NCBI GenBank assembly: GCA_963677475.2
Contig: CAXXQD010000009.1
Location: 124,001-188,000, forward strand
Origin: JABMQB01 sp963677475
Lineage (GTDB): Bacteria > Bacteroidota > Bacteroidia > Bacteroidales > Prolixibacteraceae
Length of the DNA: 64,000 nt
Direction: 5' to 3'
Positions 50,947 through 60,052 of the stretch are shown piece by piece. The notes below the pieces were generated by a model, which had not been told where the DNA came from, searched no databases, and was given only the letters and a program-made list of their open reading frames with translations. The stretch's first letter is position 1; each line of letters begins with the position of its first letter. Both the position numbers and the translations under genes were made by a program.

Positions 50947-53643
50947 CTAAAGATCGTCTTCTATAAGGTCTTTATGAACCGAAACCGTTGTATCTTCGTT
51001 GAACCTGATTTTAAAGTTGAGTTTCCTGAAAACAGCGATCATTGGTTTATTATCTTTTGTTGTTTCTGCCGCCAAGCGTTTAACGCCTCTGTTTACTGCA
51101 ATGTTCATACAGTATTCGGTCAATATGTAACCCAATTCCTTTTTCTGCCATTCATCGGTTATAAGTATGGCATATTCCATCACTTCAACATCGGGATCAG
51201 CAATTAAGCGGCCGACACCAATGAGTTTCTTTTTACCTTCAATTTCTACTTCTGCAACTATTGCAATTTCGCGGCTATAATCAATAAAGCAGAATTGGGA
51301 TGCCACCTCGTGCGAATCAAAATAAAAATCGTACCTAAACCTATGGTAAATTGATTCTTTAGAACAACTTCCAAGCAAATGAAGCCACATTGGTTCATCT
51401 TCTGGTTTAATAGGCCTTAATAAAATGTTGGTGCCATCTTTTATTTGCGATTTTTTTATCAAACTTTCAGGATATGGCCTTAAAATCAGATGTGAGTAAT
51501 CCCTTGCTGGTTTCACTAGTAATTCTTCGTCCACAACAATTCGGGCATCCAGTGCCATCACATCTGTAGGCGACACAATTAATGGGTTAATGTCTAATTC
51601 CAATATTTCAGGATAATCCGCTGCCAAATACGACATTCTGATGAGCACCTCAATAAGCTTTTCAATATTCTTTGGTTTATCGCCCCGCCATCCTTTCAGT
51701 AAAGGATAAATTTTAAGTGATTGAAGCATTTGCATGGCAAGCTTCTCATTCAACGGAGGGAATTCGAGGCGTTTATCTTTAAACAATTCGGCTGTGGTCC
51801 CACCCATTCCGATGAGCATTACCGTACCGAATATTGGATCTTTTTTAATCCCAAGGATCAGTTCTACAGCATCTTTTGTATCAACCATTTTTTGTATGGT
51901 AACCCCGTCAATTCTGGCTCCTGGTACTTTTTCCGCTGCAGTTTTAACCATGTTTCGGAACGTTGCACGCACCATCTCTTCGTTTTCGATATTTAATGCA
52001 ACACCACCAACATCAGATTTATGGGTAATATCCGGAGAATATATTTTGAGAACAACCGGATAGCCTTTCTGCTCGGCAATTCTTACCGCTTCATCCTCTG
52101 TTGCAGCCGGGGCAGGGTGGGTAGTATCTATCCCGTAATCGTTAACGAGCATTTTAGAATCATCCTCGTTTAAAATTTTTGCTTTCGGAAAAATATCTTT
52201 GATATATTTCTTTTTTAGTTCATCTCTATCGTAAGAAAATGATAAAGGAACTTCCTTTGGCGTTTCATAAATGAGCTCAAGATTTTTAGAATAATCAGCC
52301 AAGGTCATAAATGCTCTTATAGCTTGTTCCGGGGTACTGTATGCCGCAATTCCAGCTTGATTAAATATTGTCATTCCTTCCTTCATTGATGCACCACCAA
52401 GCCATGCTGCCATAATGGTTTTAGAGGTTTTTTTGGCTAGATCTGCAATGGCCTGTGCGGTTTCGGTTGGTGCCGTCATTGCTTGTGGTGTAAGCAGTAC
52501 CAAAACCGCGTCCACGCCCTTGTCTTCCAAAACTATTTCGGTCGATTTAGCAAATCGTTCGGGAGTAGCATCCCCAAGCACATCAACAGGATTGCCATGC
52601 GACCAAAACGGAGGTAGGTATTCGTTGAGTTTTTGCATGGTTTCTTCGGAAAATGAAACCAATTGCCCTCCCATGGAAATTAGGGAGTCGGTTGCCATAA
52701 CTCCTGGTCCACCAGCGTTAGTAACCATGGCTAGTTTCGATCCCCTTGGCACTCGTTTTCGACCAACTAAATCTGTAAAGTCAAAGATATTTCCAAAGTC
52801 ATAAACCCTGGCTAAGCCAGCTCTTCTGAAGACCGCATCGTAGATCGAATCTTCCGATGCCAAAGCTCCGGTATGTGAAGCTGCAGCAGCTGCCGACTCT
52901 GGGAACCGTCCTGATTTGTACACAATAATTGGTTTTTCGCGTGCGAATGCCCTTGCAGCCGACATAAAGGTACGTGCATTTGAAAGGGACTCAACATATA
53001 GGACAATGGATTTTGTTGACGGATCCTGCCCGAAATAATCTATCAAGTCGCCAAAATTGACGTCCATTGAATTACCAATAGACACAAAATAAGAGAAACC
53101 TATATTTGCCTCATAGGCCCAATCCAGAACGGAAGTACATAAAGCCCCGGATTGTGAAATAAATGCCACATGCCCTTTTTTTGGCATCCCATCGGCAAAA
53201 CTAACATTCATATTTAATCCCGGGACAAGTATTCCAAGGCAGTTTGGTCCAATTACCCGCATATCCGGGAATTTAGATTTTTCGGCCAAAACCTGTGCTT
53301 CGAGCTTTTTCCCTTCTTCACCTGATTCCTTAAATCCTGCCGACATGATAATAATCCCGTGTATACCAGCTTCACCGCATTCCCTAATTAGCTGGGGAAC
53401 AAATTTGGCGGATGTCATAATAACTGCTAAATCGGGTGTTTTAGGCAAACTTTTCACATCTGGGAAACATGGGATTCCGAGTACAGCTTCCCTTTTAGGG
53501 TTAACCGGATAGACAACCCCATTGAACCCCCCTCCAACTAAATTTTTAAGGGTTATTCCTCCAACACTACTAGGGTTATTCGATACGCCAATTAGCGCAA
53601 TTCTCTTAGGACGGAAAATGCTGTTTAACTTTTTAATCGCCAT
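50947..53643 (-). CDS. ADP-forming acyl-CoA synthetase fused to GNAT acetyltransferase (Pat/PatZ-like)
   Basis: I start at 53643 (MAIKKLNSIFRPKRIALIG); a longer frame begins 48 bases upstream. About 898 aa: CoA-binding, ligase-CoA (phospho-His in SHTGALA, His257 in this numbering), ATP-grasp (SPDITHKSDVGGV), then a GNAT domain from about residue 745 (DGTNILLRPIKPEDE, DEWQKKELGYILTEY, RKLNFKIRF). Pat proteins of enterics have a dead synthetase part; here both His residues needed for ADP-forming catalysis are present, so it could make acetate plus ATP and also acetylate lysines. The GNAT loop has Glu where a Gly is usual (EWQKKELGY), so activity needs proof. Its partner sirtuin lies downstream. 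Confidence 0.9.
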   Translation of the reverse strand: MAIKKLNSIFRPKRIALIGVSNNPSSVGGITLKNLVGGGFNGVVYPVNPKREAVLGIPCFPDVKSLPKTPDLAVIMTSAKFVPQLIRECGEAGIHGIIIMSAGFKESGEEGKKLEAQVLAEKSKFPDMRVIGPNCLGILVPGLNMNVSFADGMPKKGHVAFISQSGALCTSVLDWAYEANIGFSYFVSIGNSMDVNFGDLIDYFGQDPSTKSIVLYVESLSNARTFMSAARAFAREKPIIVYKSGRFPESAAAAASHTGALASEDSIYDAVFRRAGLARVYDFGNIFDFTDLVGRKRVPRGSKLAMVTNAGGPGVMATDSLISMGGQLVSFSEETMQKLNEYLPPFWSHGNPVDVLGDATPERFAKSTEIVLEDKGVDAVLVLLTPQAMTAPTETAQAIADLAKKTSKTIMAAWLGGASMKEGMTIFNQAGIAAYSTPEQAIRAFMTLADYSKNLELIYETPKEVPLSFSYDRDELKKKYIKDIFPKAKILNEDDSKMLVNDYGIDTTHPAPAATEDEAVRIAEQKGYPVVLKIYSPDITHKSDVGGVALNIENEEMVRATFRNMVKTAAEKVPGARIDGVTIQKMVDTKDAVELILGIKKDPIFGTVMLIGMGGTTAELFKDKRLEFPPLNEKLAMQMLQSLKIYPLLKGWRGDKPKNIEKLIEVLIRMSYLAADYPEILELDINPLIVSPTDVMALDARIVVDEELLVKPARDYSHLILRPYPESLIKKSQIKDGTNILLRPIKPEDEPMWLHLLGSCSKESIYHRFRYDFYFDSHEVASQFCFIDYSREIAIVAEVEIEGKKKLIGVGRLIADPDVEVMEYAILITDEWQKKELGYILTEYCMNIAVNRGVKRLAAETTKDNKPMIAVFRKLNFKIRFNEDTTVSVHKDLIEDDL

Positions 53644-53912
53644 GGTTTTAAGTTTTTGGGTTTTTGGGTATTGCCAAATATGAATACCCATACTAAGTTG
53701 TTGATTTATTATTACAAAATAGCTGAAAAAAACTCATAATTGAAAATTCAACTCAATAAGTTGCTTGTTTGATAAAATTTCGTAAGGTTCATTATATCAG
53801 TTGCATAAGAGGATGACAAGTTCTTTAATGTTAGAAATCAGCATGAAAAATTGTTGTAGAACATTTAGAATTTAGTATAAATAGAATTATTATGGATGAA
53901 TGAATTAAAAAA

Positions 53913-53930
53913 TGGACGAAAATTTGTCCA
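53913..53930. promoter_or_regulatory. Dyad TGGAC-N8-GTCCA upstream of the acyl-CoA synthetase gene
   Basis: TGGAC GAAAATTT GTCCA, flanked by AAAAA and AAAATAT as is the perfect dyad at 24454. 270 bases before the start at 53643. Confidence 0.4.
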
Positions 53931-53944
53931 AAATATCAGGAAAT

Positions 53945-53975
53945 GAAAAAAGCACCCATCAGGAAAATGGATGCC
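53945..53975 (-). terminator. Terminator of the OFA transporter gene
   Basis: Minus-strand stem GCATCCAT/ATGGGTGC with one G-U pair, followed by TTTTTTC. It ends the acs-MFS transcript. Confidence 0.75.
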
Positions 53976-54012
53976 TTGAACATATTGTTTGAGTTTGATT
54001 TGGATATTCTTT

Positions 54013-55257
54013 TTATACTTTGGCAGGCTTAACAAAGAAAATAAGTATTGTCCCTATTAAAACGGCTACCCCGGAAATGGTAAATGCTAAGGCAAAATTA
54101 TTTAAGTCCCCCATTTTACCGCCAAGAATTGGTCCTAATATACCTCCCACACCATAGGCCAGGAACACAAATGGGTAATTTTGACCAACATTCTTAGCCC
54201 CAAATGTGTCAGCAGTTATTGTTGGGAACAATGCGAAGTTACCTCCAAAATTAAAACCAATTAAAGTGGCTCCTAGGTACAGAAGATACTCATGCCCTGC
54301 CATATAGGTAAATGCAATCACCAAAATTCCCTGTGTGGCGGTCATTATCAAAATGGAAGTTTTTCTACCAAGTTTATCGCTTAGCATGCCCCATAATATA
54401 CGGCCTAATCCGTTTGACAGTGAAAAGAAAACAGCAATGGCTGTTCCGGCAATGGCACTCGCTTCAACTGCACTTAAACCATTAGCCTGAAGGGCATCCA
54501 TCGGATAAAGTTTCATTAATCCAATCGACATTAAACCTGCCCCTGCACTAAATACGAAGGTTAAAAAGATGAGGTAGAACTGCACTTTTCCCAGCATTTG
54601 TTTGCTGGTAAAATCAACACTGTCGGTTTTAACTGTACCTGTATTTTTTTCTTCATATCCTTTAGGCAACCATCCTGCCGGAGGGAATTTCATCCAAAGG
54701 CCCCCGATAACTACCATTGCAATAAATGCTATTCCGTAGATTGTAAAAGTTGTTGACAAGCCAAGGTTTGCTATGAGATGTCCCCATGAGCCTGCAAGTT
54801 TTACCCAGATCATAGCGCCGAATCCAAATCCTGCAACTGCAAGACCTGTAATCATACCTTTTTTATCTGGAAACCAGCGCATTCCTACGGCAATTGGCAC
54901 AACATAAGCAACTCCAATTCCGGCACCACCAACAAGCCCGAGCAGAAGTGTTAATGCCCAAAAGTCAGTTCCTCCAAACAGTCCAGCAAGTAAGTAACCG
55001 GCTCCAAGGATTATTCCTCCCAGAATGGTTAATTTTTGTGGTCCAACGGTGGCTAATTTCCGACCAGAGAAGACCATAAATACTGCAAATGATGCCAAAC
55101 CAATAGCAAAAACCCATTGAGTATCAGATTTAGCCCACCCGGCTTCGGTAAGTGAAGGTGTAAAAACTGACCATGCGTATATCGCACCTAATGCCAATTG
55201 AATTAGGATTGCTCCAAGAACGACAAATCCTCTATTTTGTACTTTTTGTGTATTCAT
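54013..55257 (-). CDS. MFS transporter, OFA (oxalate/formate antiporter) family
   Basis: A 414-aa protein with twelve membrane segments. Typical: LGAIYAWSVFTPSLTEAGW near the N-terminus, GVAYVVPIAVGMRWFPDKKGM (family loop D-K-K-G), GNFALFPTITADTFGAKN and GPILGGKMGDLN. Family members move oxalate, formate, acetate or other small carboxylates. Co-directional with and downstream of acs (77 bases), so acetate uptake is a reasonable guess but not shown. Confidence 0.9.
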   Translation of the reverse strand: MNTQKVQNRGFVVLGAILIQLALGAIYAWSVFTPSLTEAGWAKSDTQWVFAIGLASFAVFMVFSGRKLATVGPQKLTILGGIILGAGYLLAGLFGGTDFWALTLLLGLVGGAGIGVAYVVPIAVGMRWFPDKKGMITGLAVAGFGFGAMIWVKLAGSWGHLIANLGLSTTFTIYGIAFIAMVVIGGLWMKFPPAGWLPKGYEEKNTGTVKTDSVDFTSKQMLGKVQFYLIFLTFVFSAGAGLMSIGLMKLYPMDALQANGLSAVEASAIAGTAIAVFFSLSNGLGRILWGMLSDKLGRKTSILIMTATQGILVIAFTYMAGHEYLLYLGATLIGFNFGGNFALFPTITADTFGAKNVGQNYPFVFLAYGVGGILGPILGGKMGDLNNFALAFTISGVAVLIGTILIFFVKPAKV

Positions 55258-55291
55258 AATTTGGTTTTTTTAAGAAAGGTTGAAAATGAAA

Positions 55292-55313
55292 ACATCCTCT
55301 TTTATGGAGGATG
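55292..55313 (-). terminator. Intercistronic hairpin between acs and the OFA gene
   Basis: Arms CATCCTC and GAGGATG. On the minus strand TTTTC follows weakly. It may lower read-through or be an mRNA processing/stability element. Confidence 0.45.
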
Positions 55314-55334
55314 CTTTCTTATTTAATAAGGAAA

Positions 55335-57257
55335 TTATCGTTTAACTTCAACTTTGGCACCTTCAATAATCTGGTCAACAACCCCTGGGTCGAGCAGGGT
55401 TGAAGTGTCTCCCAGGTTGGTGGCATCACCTTCACCAATTTTACGCAAGATCCGGCGCATGATTTTTCCTGACCTTGTTTTAGGAAGTCCGTTCACTATT
55501 TGGATTTTATCTGGTTTTGCGATAGGTCCAATATATTTAGTAACAGTTGCACGGATTTCCTGCTCAATAGTACCCATTTCTTCATCGGTAAGGTCTTCGC
55601 AGATTACATATGCATAAATACCTGCACCTTTAATATCATGTGGGTAACCTACAACAGCTGATTCGTTAACTTTTGGATGCTGGTTGATAGCATCTTCCAC
55701 CTCGGCTGTTCCAATTCTATGTCCTGAAACGTTAATTACGTCGTCAATCCGGCCAATAATCCTGTAGTAACCTTCTTCGTCCCTTTTTGCACCATCTCCG
55801 GTTAAATACAAACCTTTAAATGCAGAGAAATAGGTTTGGAAGCATCTTTCATGATCGCCATAGGTTGTGCGCAACATTCCCGGCCATGGATGTTTGATGC
55901 ACAAAATACCTTCCACACTATTTCCTTTTAGTTCGTTGCCTTCCGGATCAACAAGGATTGGTTGTACCCCGGGTAGTGGGAGTGTAGCCAAAGAAGGTTT
56001 GGTTGGAGTGATTCCTGCCAGTGGGGTAATCATAATTCCACCGGTCTCGGTTTGCCACCAGGTATCAACAATTGGGCACCGTCCACCCCCAACAAGATCG
56101 TGGTACCACCGCCAAGCTTCTTCGTTTATAGGTTCACCTACTGTTCCTAATACACGCAATGAACTTAGGTCGTATTTTGTCACCCAATCGTCACCTTGAG
56201 CAACCAATGCCCTGATTGCGGTTGGTGCAGTATAGAATTGGTTTACTTTATATTTTTCCACTACTTCCCAAAACCTTCCGGCATCAGGCCAGGTTGGAAC
56301 GCCTTCAAACATAATGGAGGTAGCACCTGTTAACAGTGGTCCATAAACAATGTACGAATGCCCGGTTACCCAGCCAATATCGGCAGTACACCAGTAAATA
56401 TCACCATCGTTGTATTGGAATACATTTTTAAAGGTGTATTCAGCATACACCATGTATCCGGCAGTGGTGTGTACAACGCCCTTCGGTTTTCCTGTTGAGC
56501 CAGAGGTATAGAGTATGAACAATATATCTTCAGCGTCCATTACTTCGGCAACGTTTTCTTTGCTAACATCGGCAATTACATCGTCCCACCAAATGTCGCG
56601 GCCTTCAACAAAGTTAACGGCTTCACCTGTTCTTTTCAAAACGACCATATTAGTAACGTGTGGGCATAAAGTTGCTGCTTCATCAGCAATTGCTTTTAAA
56701 GGAATCGTTTTTGTTCCGCGATAACCTCCATCAGAAGTAATGATCACTTTTGATTTGGCATCATTCACGCGATCGGCTAAAGCAGTTGCAGAGAATCCTG
56801 CAAAAATTATAGAGTGTATTGCACCAATCCTGGCGCATGCTAACATGGCAATTGCAAGCTCGGGCACCATGGGCAGGTACAAGGCAACGGTATCACCTTT
56901 TTTTACCCCGAGTTTAATTAACCCGTTCGCAAATTCCTGTACTTTAACAAATAACTCTCCGTAAGTGAGCCTAATTTCTTTTTCTTTTGGGTCGTTTGGT
57001 TCCCAGATGATTGCAACCTGGTCTTTTCTCATGAACATGTTGCGCTCAAAAATATTCTCGGTAATATTTAATTTCCCATTTACAAACCAATTGACAATTG
57101 GTGCGTTTTCACCTTCAAAACTCCAGTCAAGAACTTTGTCATACTTTTTACGCCAAAAATTGGCTTCTGCAATACCTGCCCAAAATCCTTCAGGATCGGC
57201 AACACTCTCTTTGTATTTTTGTAGGTACTCGGCAAAATTGGTTATTTTATTCACCAT
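55335..57257 (-). CDS. acs: Acetate--CoA ligase, AMP-forming
   Basis: A 640-aa Acs of normal length. Motifs: FILYTSGSTGKPKGVVHTT, TWWQTETGGIMITP, YYRIIGRIDDVINVSGHRIGTAE and PKTRSGKIMRRILRK, whose SGK lysine is the one that is acetylated by Pat/AcuA and freed by sirtuins in other bacteria. Makes acetyl-CoA from acetate and ATP (to AMP and PPi), a high-affinity way in. The OFA transporter gene follows on the same strand, so acs-OFA form an acetate assimilation unit. Convergent control region upstream contains a palindrome (57553-57577). Confidence 0.97.
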   Translation of the reverse strand: MVNKITNFAEYLQKYKESVADPEGFWAGIAEANFWRKKYDKVLDWSFEGENAPIVNWFVNGKLNITENIFERNMFMRKDQVAIIWEPNDPKEKEIRLTYGELFVKVQEFANGLIKLGVKKGDTVALYLPMVPELAIAMLACARIGAIHSIIFAGFSATALADRVNDAKSKVIITSDGGYRGTKTIPLKAIADEAATLCPHVTNMVVLKRTGEAVNFVEGRDIWWDDVIADVSKENVAEVMDAEDILFILYTSGSTGKPKGVVHTTAGYMVYAEYTFKNVFQYNDGDIYWCTADIGWVTGHSYIVYGPLLTGATSIMFEGVPTWPDAGRFWEVVEKYKVNQFYTAPTAIRALVAQGDDWVTKYDLSSLRVLGTVGEPINEEAWRWYHDLVGGGRCPIVDTWWQTETGGIMITPLAGITPTKPSLATLPLPGVQPILVDPEGNELKGNSVEGILCIKHPWPGMLRTTYGDHERCFQTYFSAFKGLYLTGDGAKRDEEGYYRIIGRIDDVINVSGHRIGTAEVEDAINQHPKVNESAVVGYPHDIKGAGIYAYVICEDLTDEEMGTIEQEIRATVTKYIGPIAKPDKIQIVNGLPKTRSGKIMRRILRKIGEGDATNLGDTSTLLDPGVVDQIIEGAKVEVKR

Positions 57258-57552
57258 AATTAAGAATTTAAAGAATTAGTTAATAATAAGCTGTTTGTCT
57301 AGTATTCTATTAAACAATAATAAAGTAGGAGGGTTTAGAAAAAGCTAATTAAATGCACTTCAAAGGCCTACTTAGAAATGGAACAATAATTAATATTACG
57401 TTATGATTTTCTCCCACTAAATTTCGACAGGAAAGTAAAAAAGATGTATATGTTTCAATGCTCTTCTTCAAAACTTATCAAACGGTGAATTTTGAAACAA
57501 AAATTTCTATTAACGACACTAAAATTAGTAATTAATTTTTGGCTTGGCAATG

Positions 57553-57577
57553 TGTTATATAATCATGATATATAACA
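57553..57577. promoter_or_regulatory. Perfect dyad TGTTATATA-N7-TATATAACA
   Basis: Nine-base arms with a 7-base spacer, between the acs and ptb genes. It has the look of a CRP/FNR-type or other dimer operator, but the factor is unknown. Not near a terminator context (no T run), so it is not read as one. Confidence 0.55.
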
Positions 57578-57711
57578 TCTTACAGCTATTTTAAATTGTA
57601 TTTGTTGGTGTTTTTTCACTTGTAATCCTGATGTTTATTCTTCTAAAACCGCCTGTTTATAGGTGTTTTGGATTGTTAAGTGCATGTTGCAATAGTCGTT
57701 CAGATATGTAA

Positions 57712-57742
57712 TTGATATATTACAAAACAGCCCGTATTTTTG
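57712..57742 (+). promoter_or_regulatory. Promoter of ptb-buk (-33 TTG, 20-base spacer, -7 TATTTTTG)
   Basis: TTG at 57712-57714 and TATTTTTG at 57735-57742, the usual Bacteroidota spacing. An inverted repeat TGTAAT-N6-ATTACA (57707-57724) overlaps the -33 box and could be an operator. Confidence 0.65.
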
Positions 57743-57997
57743 TATTTCTACATTATAATGGATAGTAAAAAAAGAATAAAATTGTTTAGTTTTTGGATAA
57801 TTGGAATTGAAAGTTCAATATCTATCAAAAGATAAGTCGAAACGCCAATTTTTTATTAAATTGTATGTGGTTTTGTGTACCTGATGTAAAATTTAAATAT
57901 AAAAATTTTAAACAATGGTGTATAACATAATTCGGTCTGAGATAAGTTAGATGTTTATTCTGTGTATTTAATCTAATTTGCAAAAAAAAACGAAGTC

Positions 57998-58900
57998 ATG
58001 AAAATTCGAAATTTCGAAGAGCTAATTAAAGCAGCACAGGATCAGGAAGAAAAGAGGCTGGTTGCATTAAATGGAACAGATGAAAGTACAATGGAAGCCC
58101 TTAATGAAGCAGTTGAACTTGGTTTAGTTACAGCAACTTTAACTGGTGATCAGGAGAAAATTGAAGAGACCTGTGATAAGCTTCAGATAGATATTCATAA
58201 TTATCATATTATACATTGCAAATCATCAAAAGACGCAGCAAAGGCAGCTGCTGAGATGGTGTCGGAAGGGAAAGCGAACCTTATGATGAAAGGTTTAATT
58301 AGCACTGATCAATTCATGCGGGTAGTTCTCAAAAAGGAATATTCACTGGTTCCATCCAGAAATATACTGAGCCACATTGCAGTAATGAAAAACGAGAATT
58401 ACGAAAAATTGCTCATCTTTAGTGATGCAGGCGTATTGCCTTATCCTGACCTGAAACAAAAGATTTTGATGACTAGCTACCTGATTAAAGCAGCTCATGG
58501 ATTAGGAATAGAGAACCCGAAGGTTGCGATGATTGCACCTACTGAACAAATACTTATCTCAATTCCTTCATGTATGGATGGGGCAACGATTGCAAAAATG
58601 TCGGAGCATGGGCAAATTGAAGGTGGAATTGTTGATGGGCCAATGGCGCTCGATGTTGCAATTAATAAAGAAGCTGCTGCCATTAAAGGACTAATTTCGG
58701 AAGTGGCTGGCGATGCTGATTGTTTGCTTTTCCCAAATATCGATGCCGGGAATGTATTTTATAAAACCAATGCTAAGCTGTGCAATGCACAATTGGGCGG
58801 TATCATTACCGGGGCAAAAGTACCTCTGGTAGTTTCTTCAAGGGGAGATCGTACGCAAACAAAATTAAACTCTATTGCATTAGCTTCGTTGCTAAGTTAG
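57998..58900 (+). CDS. ptb: Phosphate butyryltransferase
   Basis: A 300-aa protein of the Pta/Ptb superfamily. Marks: LMMKGLISTDQFMRVVLKKEYSLVP, SDAGVLPYPDLKQK, GALD-like VDGPMALDVAINKEAA and FPNIDAGNVFYKT with the final TGAKVPLVVSSRGD. Converts butyryl-CoA (or branched-chain acyl-CoA) and phosphate to acyl phosphate. Followed by butyrate kinase 17 bases later. Confidence 0.94.
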   Translation: MKIRNFEELIKAAQDQEEKRLVALNGTDESTMEALNEAVELGLVTATLTGDQEKIEETCDKLQIDIHNYHIIHCKSSKDAAKAAAEMVSEGKANLMMKGLISTDQFMRVVLKKEYSLVPSRNILSHIAVMKNENYEKLLIFSDAGVLPYPDLKQKILMTSYLIKAAHGLGIENPKVAMIAPTEQILISIPSCMDGATIAKMSEHGQIEGGIVDGPMALDVAINKEAAAIKGLISEVAGDADCLLFPNIDAGNVFYKTNAKLCNAQLGGIITGAKVPLVVSSRGDRTQTKLNSIALASLLS

Positions 58901-58917
58901 TACAGTAAGATAAATAT

Positions 58918-60000
58918 ATGCATAAAATACTGGCGATAAACCCTGGGTCAACATCTACTAAATTTGCAGTTTATTTCGATACGGAATGTATATTGACCAA
59001 AACATTACGCCATTCGGTGGATGAATTGACATGCTATGCATCGGTTATTGATCAGTTTGATTTTAGAAAAGGTTTGATCATCGATGCTTTGGTGGAAGAG
59101 GGGATTGATGTTGATGCCATTAAAACTATTATAGGGAGAGGGGGCTTAACATATCCATTGGCATCGGGTGTTTATGGTGTCAATCAGCAAATGATCAAGC
59201 ATGTTAAAGAAGGGGTAATGGGGCAACATGCCAGCAACCTTGGGCCCTTGCTTGCCGATTTTATTGCATACCAAATTCCCAATGCAAAAGCTTTTATTGC
59301 AGACCCTGTTGTGACCGATGAGTTGGATGAAATTGCACGGATTGCCGGCCATCCGAAATTTAATCGGATTTCAATATTCCACGCATTAAACCATAAAGCA
59401 ATTGCCAGGCTCCATGCCGATAAAAAAGGATGTCAATACGAAGACATGAACCTCATTGTTGCCCACCTTGGAGGCGGGATTTCAGTTGGGGCACATAAAA
59501 AAGGTAGGATAATAGATGTGAATAATGCATTGGATGGCGATGGCCCGTTTAGTCCCGAACGTTCCGGGAGCCTGCCTGTTGGGCAGTTAATCGATATTTG
59601 TTTTAGCGGCAAATACTCGAAGGAAGAAATTAGGCGCATGGTGGTTGGGGAAGGTGGCTTTGTTGCTTATCTCGGCACAAACGATGCCATGAAGGTTGAA
59701 AAAGATGCTGAAGCCGGAATAGGAAAGGCAAAATTTATTCAGGATGCCCTTGCCTACCAGGTTGCAAAATTAATTGGCGAAATGGCGGTTGTTTTAAACG
59801 GAAAAGTTGATGCCATTCTGATTACTGGTGGTTTAGCATACAATAAATACCTGGTTAATTATATTAAAAATAAAACAGGATTTATTGCGAATGTAGCAGT
59901 TTATCCGGGTGAAGACGAATTGCAGGCTCTTGCCATGAATGCACTTAGGGTTGCAAAAGGCGAAACGGAGGTCTTGGAATACAATCCAACTATCGCTTAA
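58918..60000 (+). CDS. buk: Butyrate kinase
   Basis: A 360-aa ASKHA-fold kinase. Marks: MHKILAINPGSTSTKFAVYFD, IGRGGLTYPLASGVYGVN, EIARIAGHPKFNRISIFHALN, VAHLGGGISVGAHKKGRIID and LITGGLAYNKYLVNY. Makes butyrate and ATP from butyryl phosphate; reverse and branched-chain acids (isobutyrate, isovalerate) are known for the family. Forms an operon with ptb; it lies convergent with the acyl-CoA ligase gene. Confidence 0.95.
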   Translation: MHKILAINPGSTSTKFAVYFDTECILTKTLRHSVDELTCYASVIDQFDFRKGLIIDALVEEGIDVDAIKTIIGRGGLTYPLASGVYGVNQQMIKHVKEGVMGQHASNLGPLLADFIAYQIPNAKAFIADPVVTDELDEIARIAGHPKFNRISIFHALNHKAIARLHADKKGCQYEDMNLIVAHLGGGISVGAHKKGRIIDVNNALDGDGPFSPERSGSLPVGQLIDICFSGKYSKEEIRRMVVGEGGFVAYLGTNDAMKVEKDAEAGIGKAKFIQDALAYQVAKLIGEMAVVLNGKVDAILITGGLAYNKYLVNYIKNKTGFIANVAVYPGEDELQALAMNALRVAKGETEVLEYNPTIA

Positions 60001-60052
60001 GGGAAAGTTTTGCTTTAGGAATCAATATAATATGCAAGTCGCAATTACCTTG

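Larger units (their letters stand above)
53644..54012. other. Non-coding stretch between OFA transporter and acyl-CoA synthetase genes
   Basis: Holds the dyad at 53913-53930 (upstream of the synthetase gene) and, at the right, the terminator of the transporter gene (53945-53975). No credible open frame. Confidence 0.6.
57258..57997. other. Long control region between divergent acs and ptb-buk
   Basis: 740 bases, AT-rich, no coding frame. It contains a perfect 9-bp dyad (57553-57577) and a well-formed promoter facing ptb (57712-57742), giving ptb an untranslated leader of about 250 bases. Half-site-like TGTATAACA also occurs at about 57919. I see no known riboswitch. Confidence 0.7.

Noticed and set aside
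57621..57680. Sigma-54 promoter (GG-N10-GC) before ptb
   Set aside because: One weak match only; TTGG and TGCA parts do not fit the consensus and a good TAnnTTTG promoter lies downstream.
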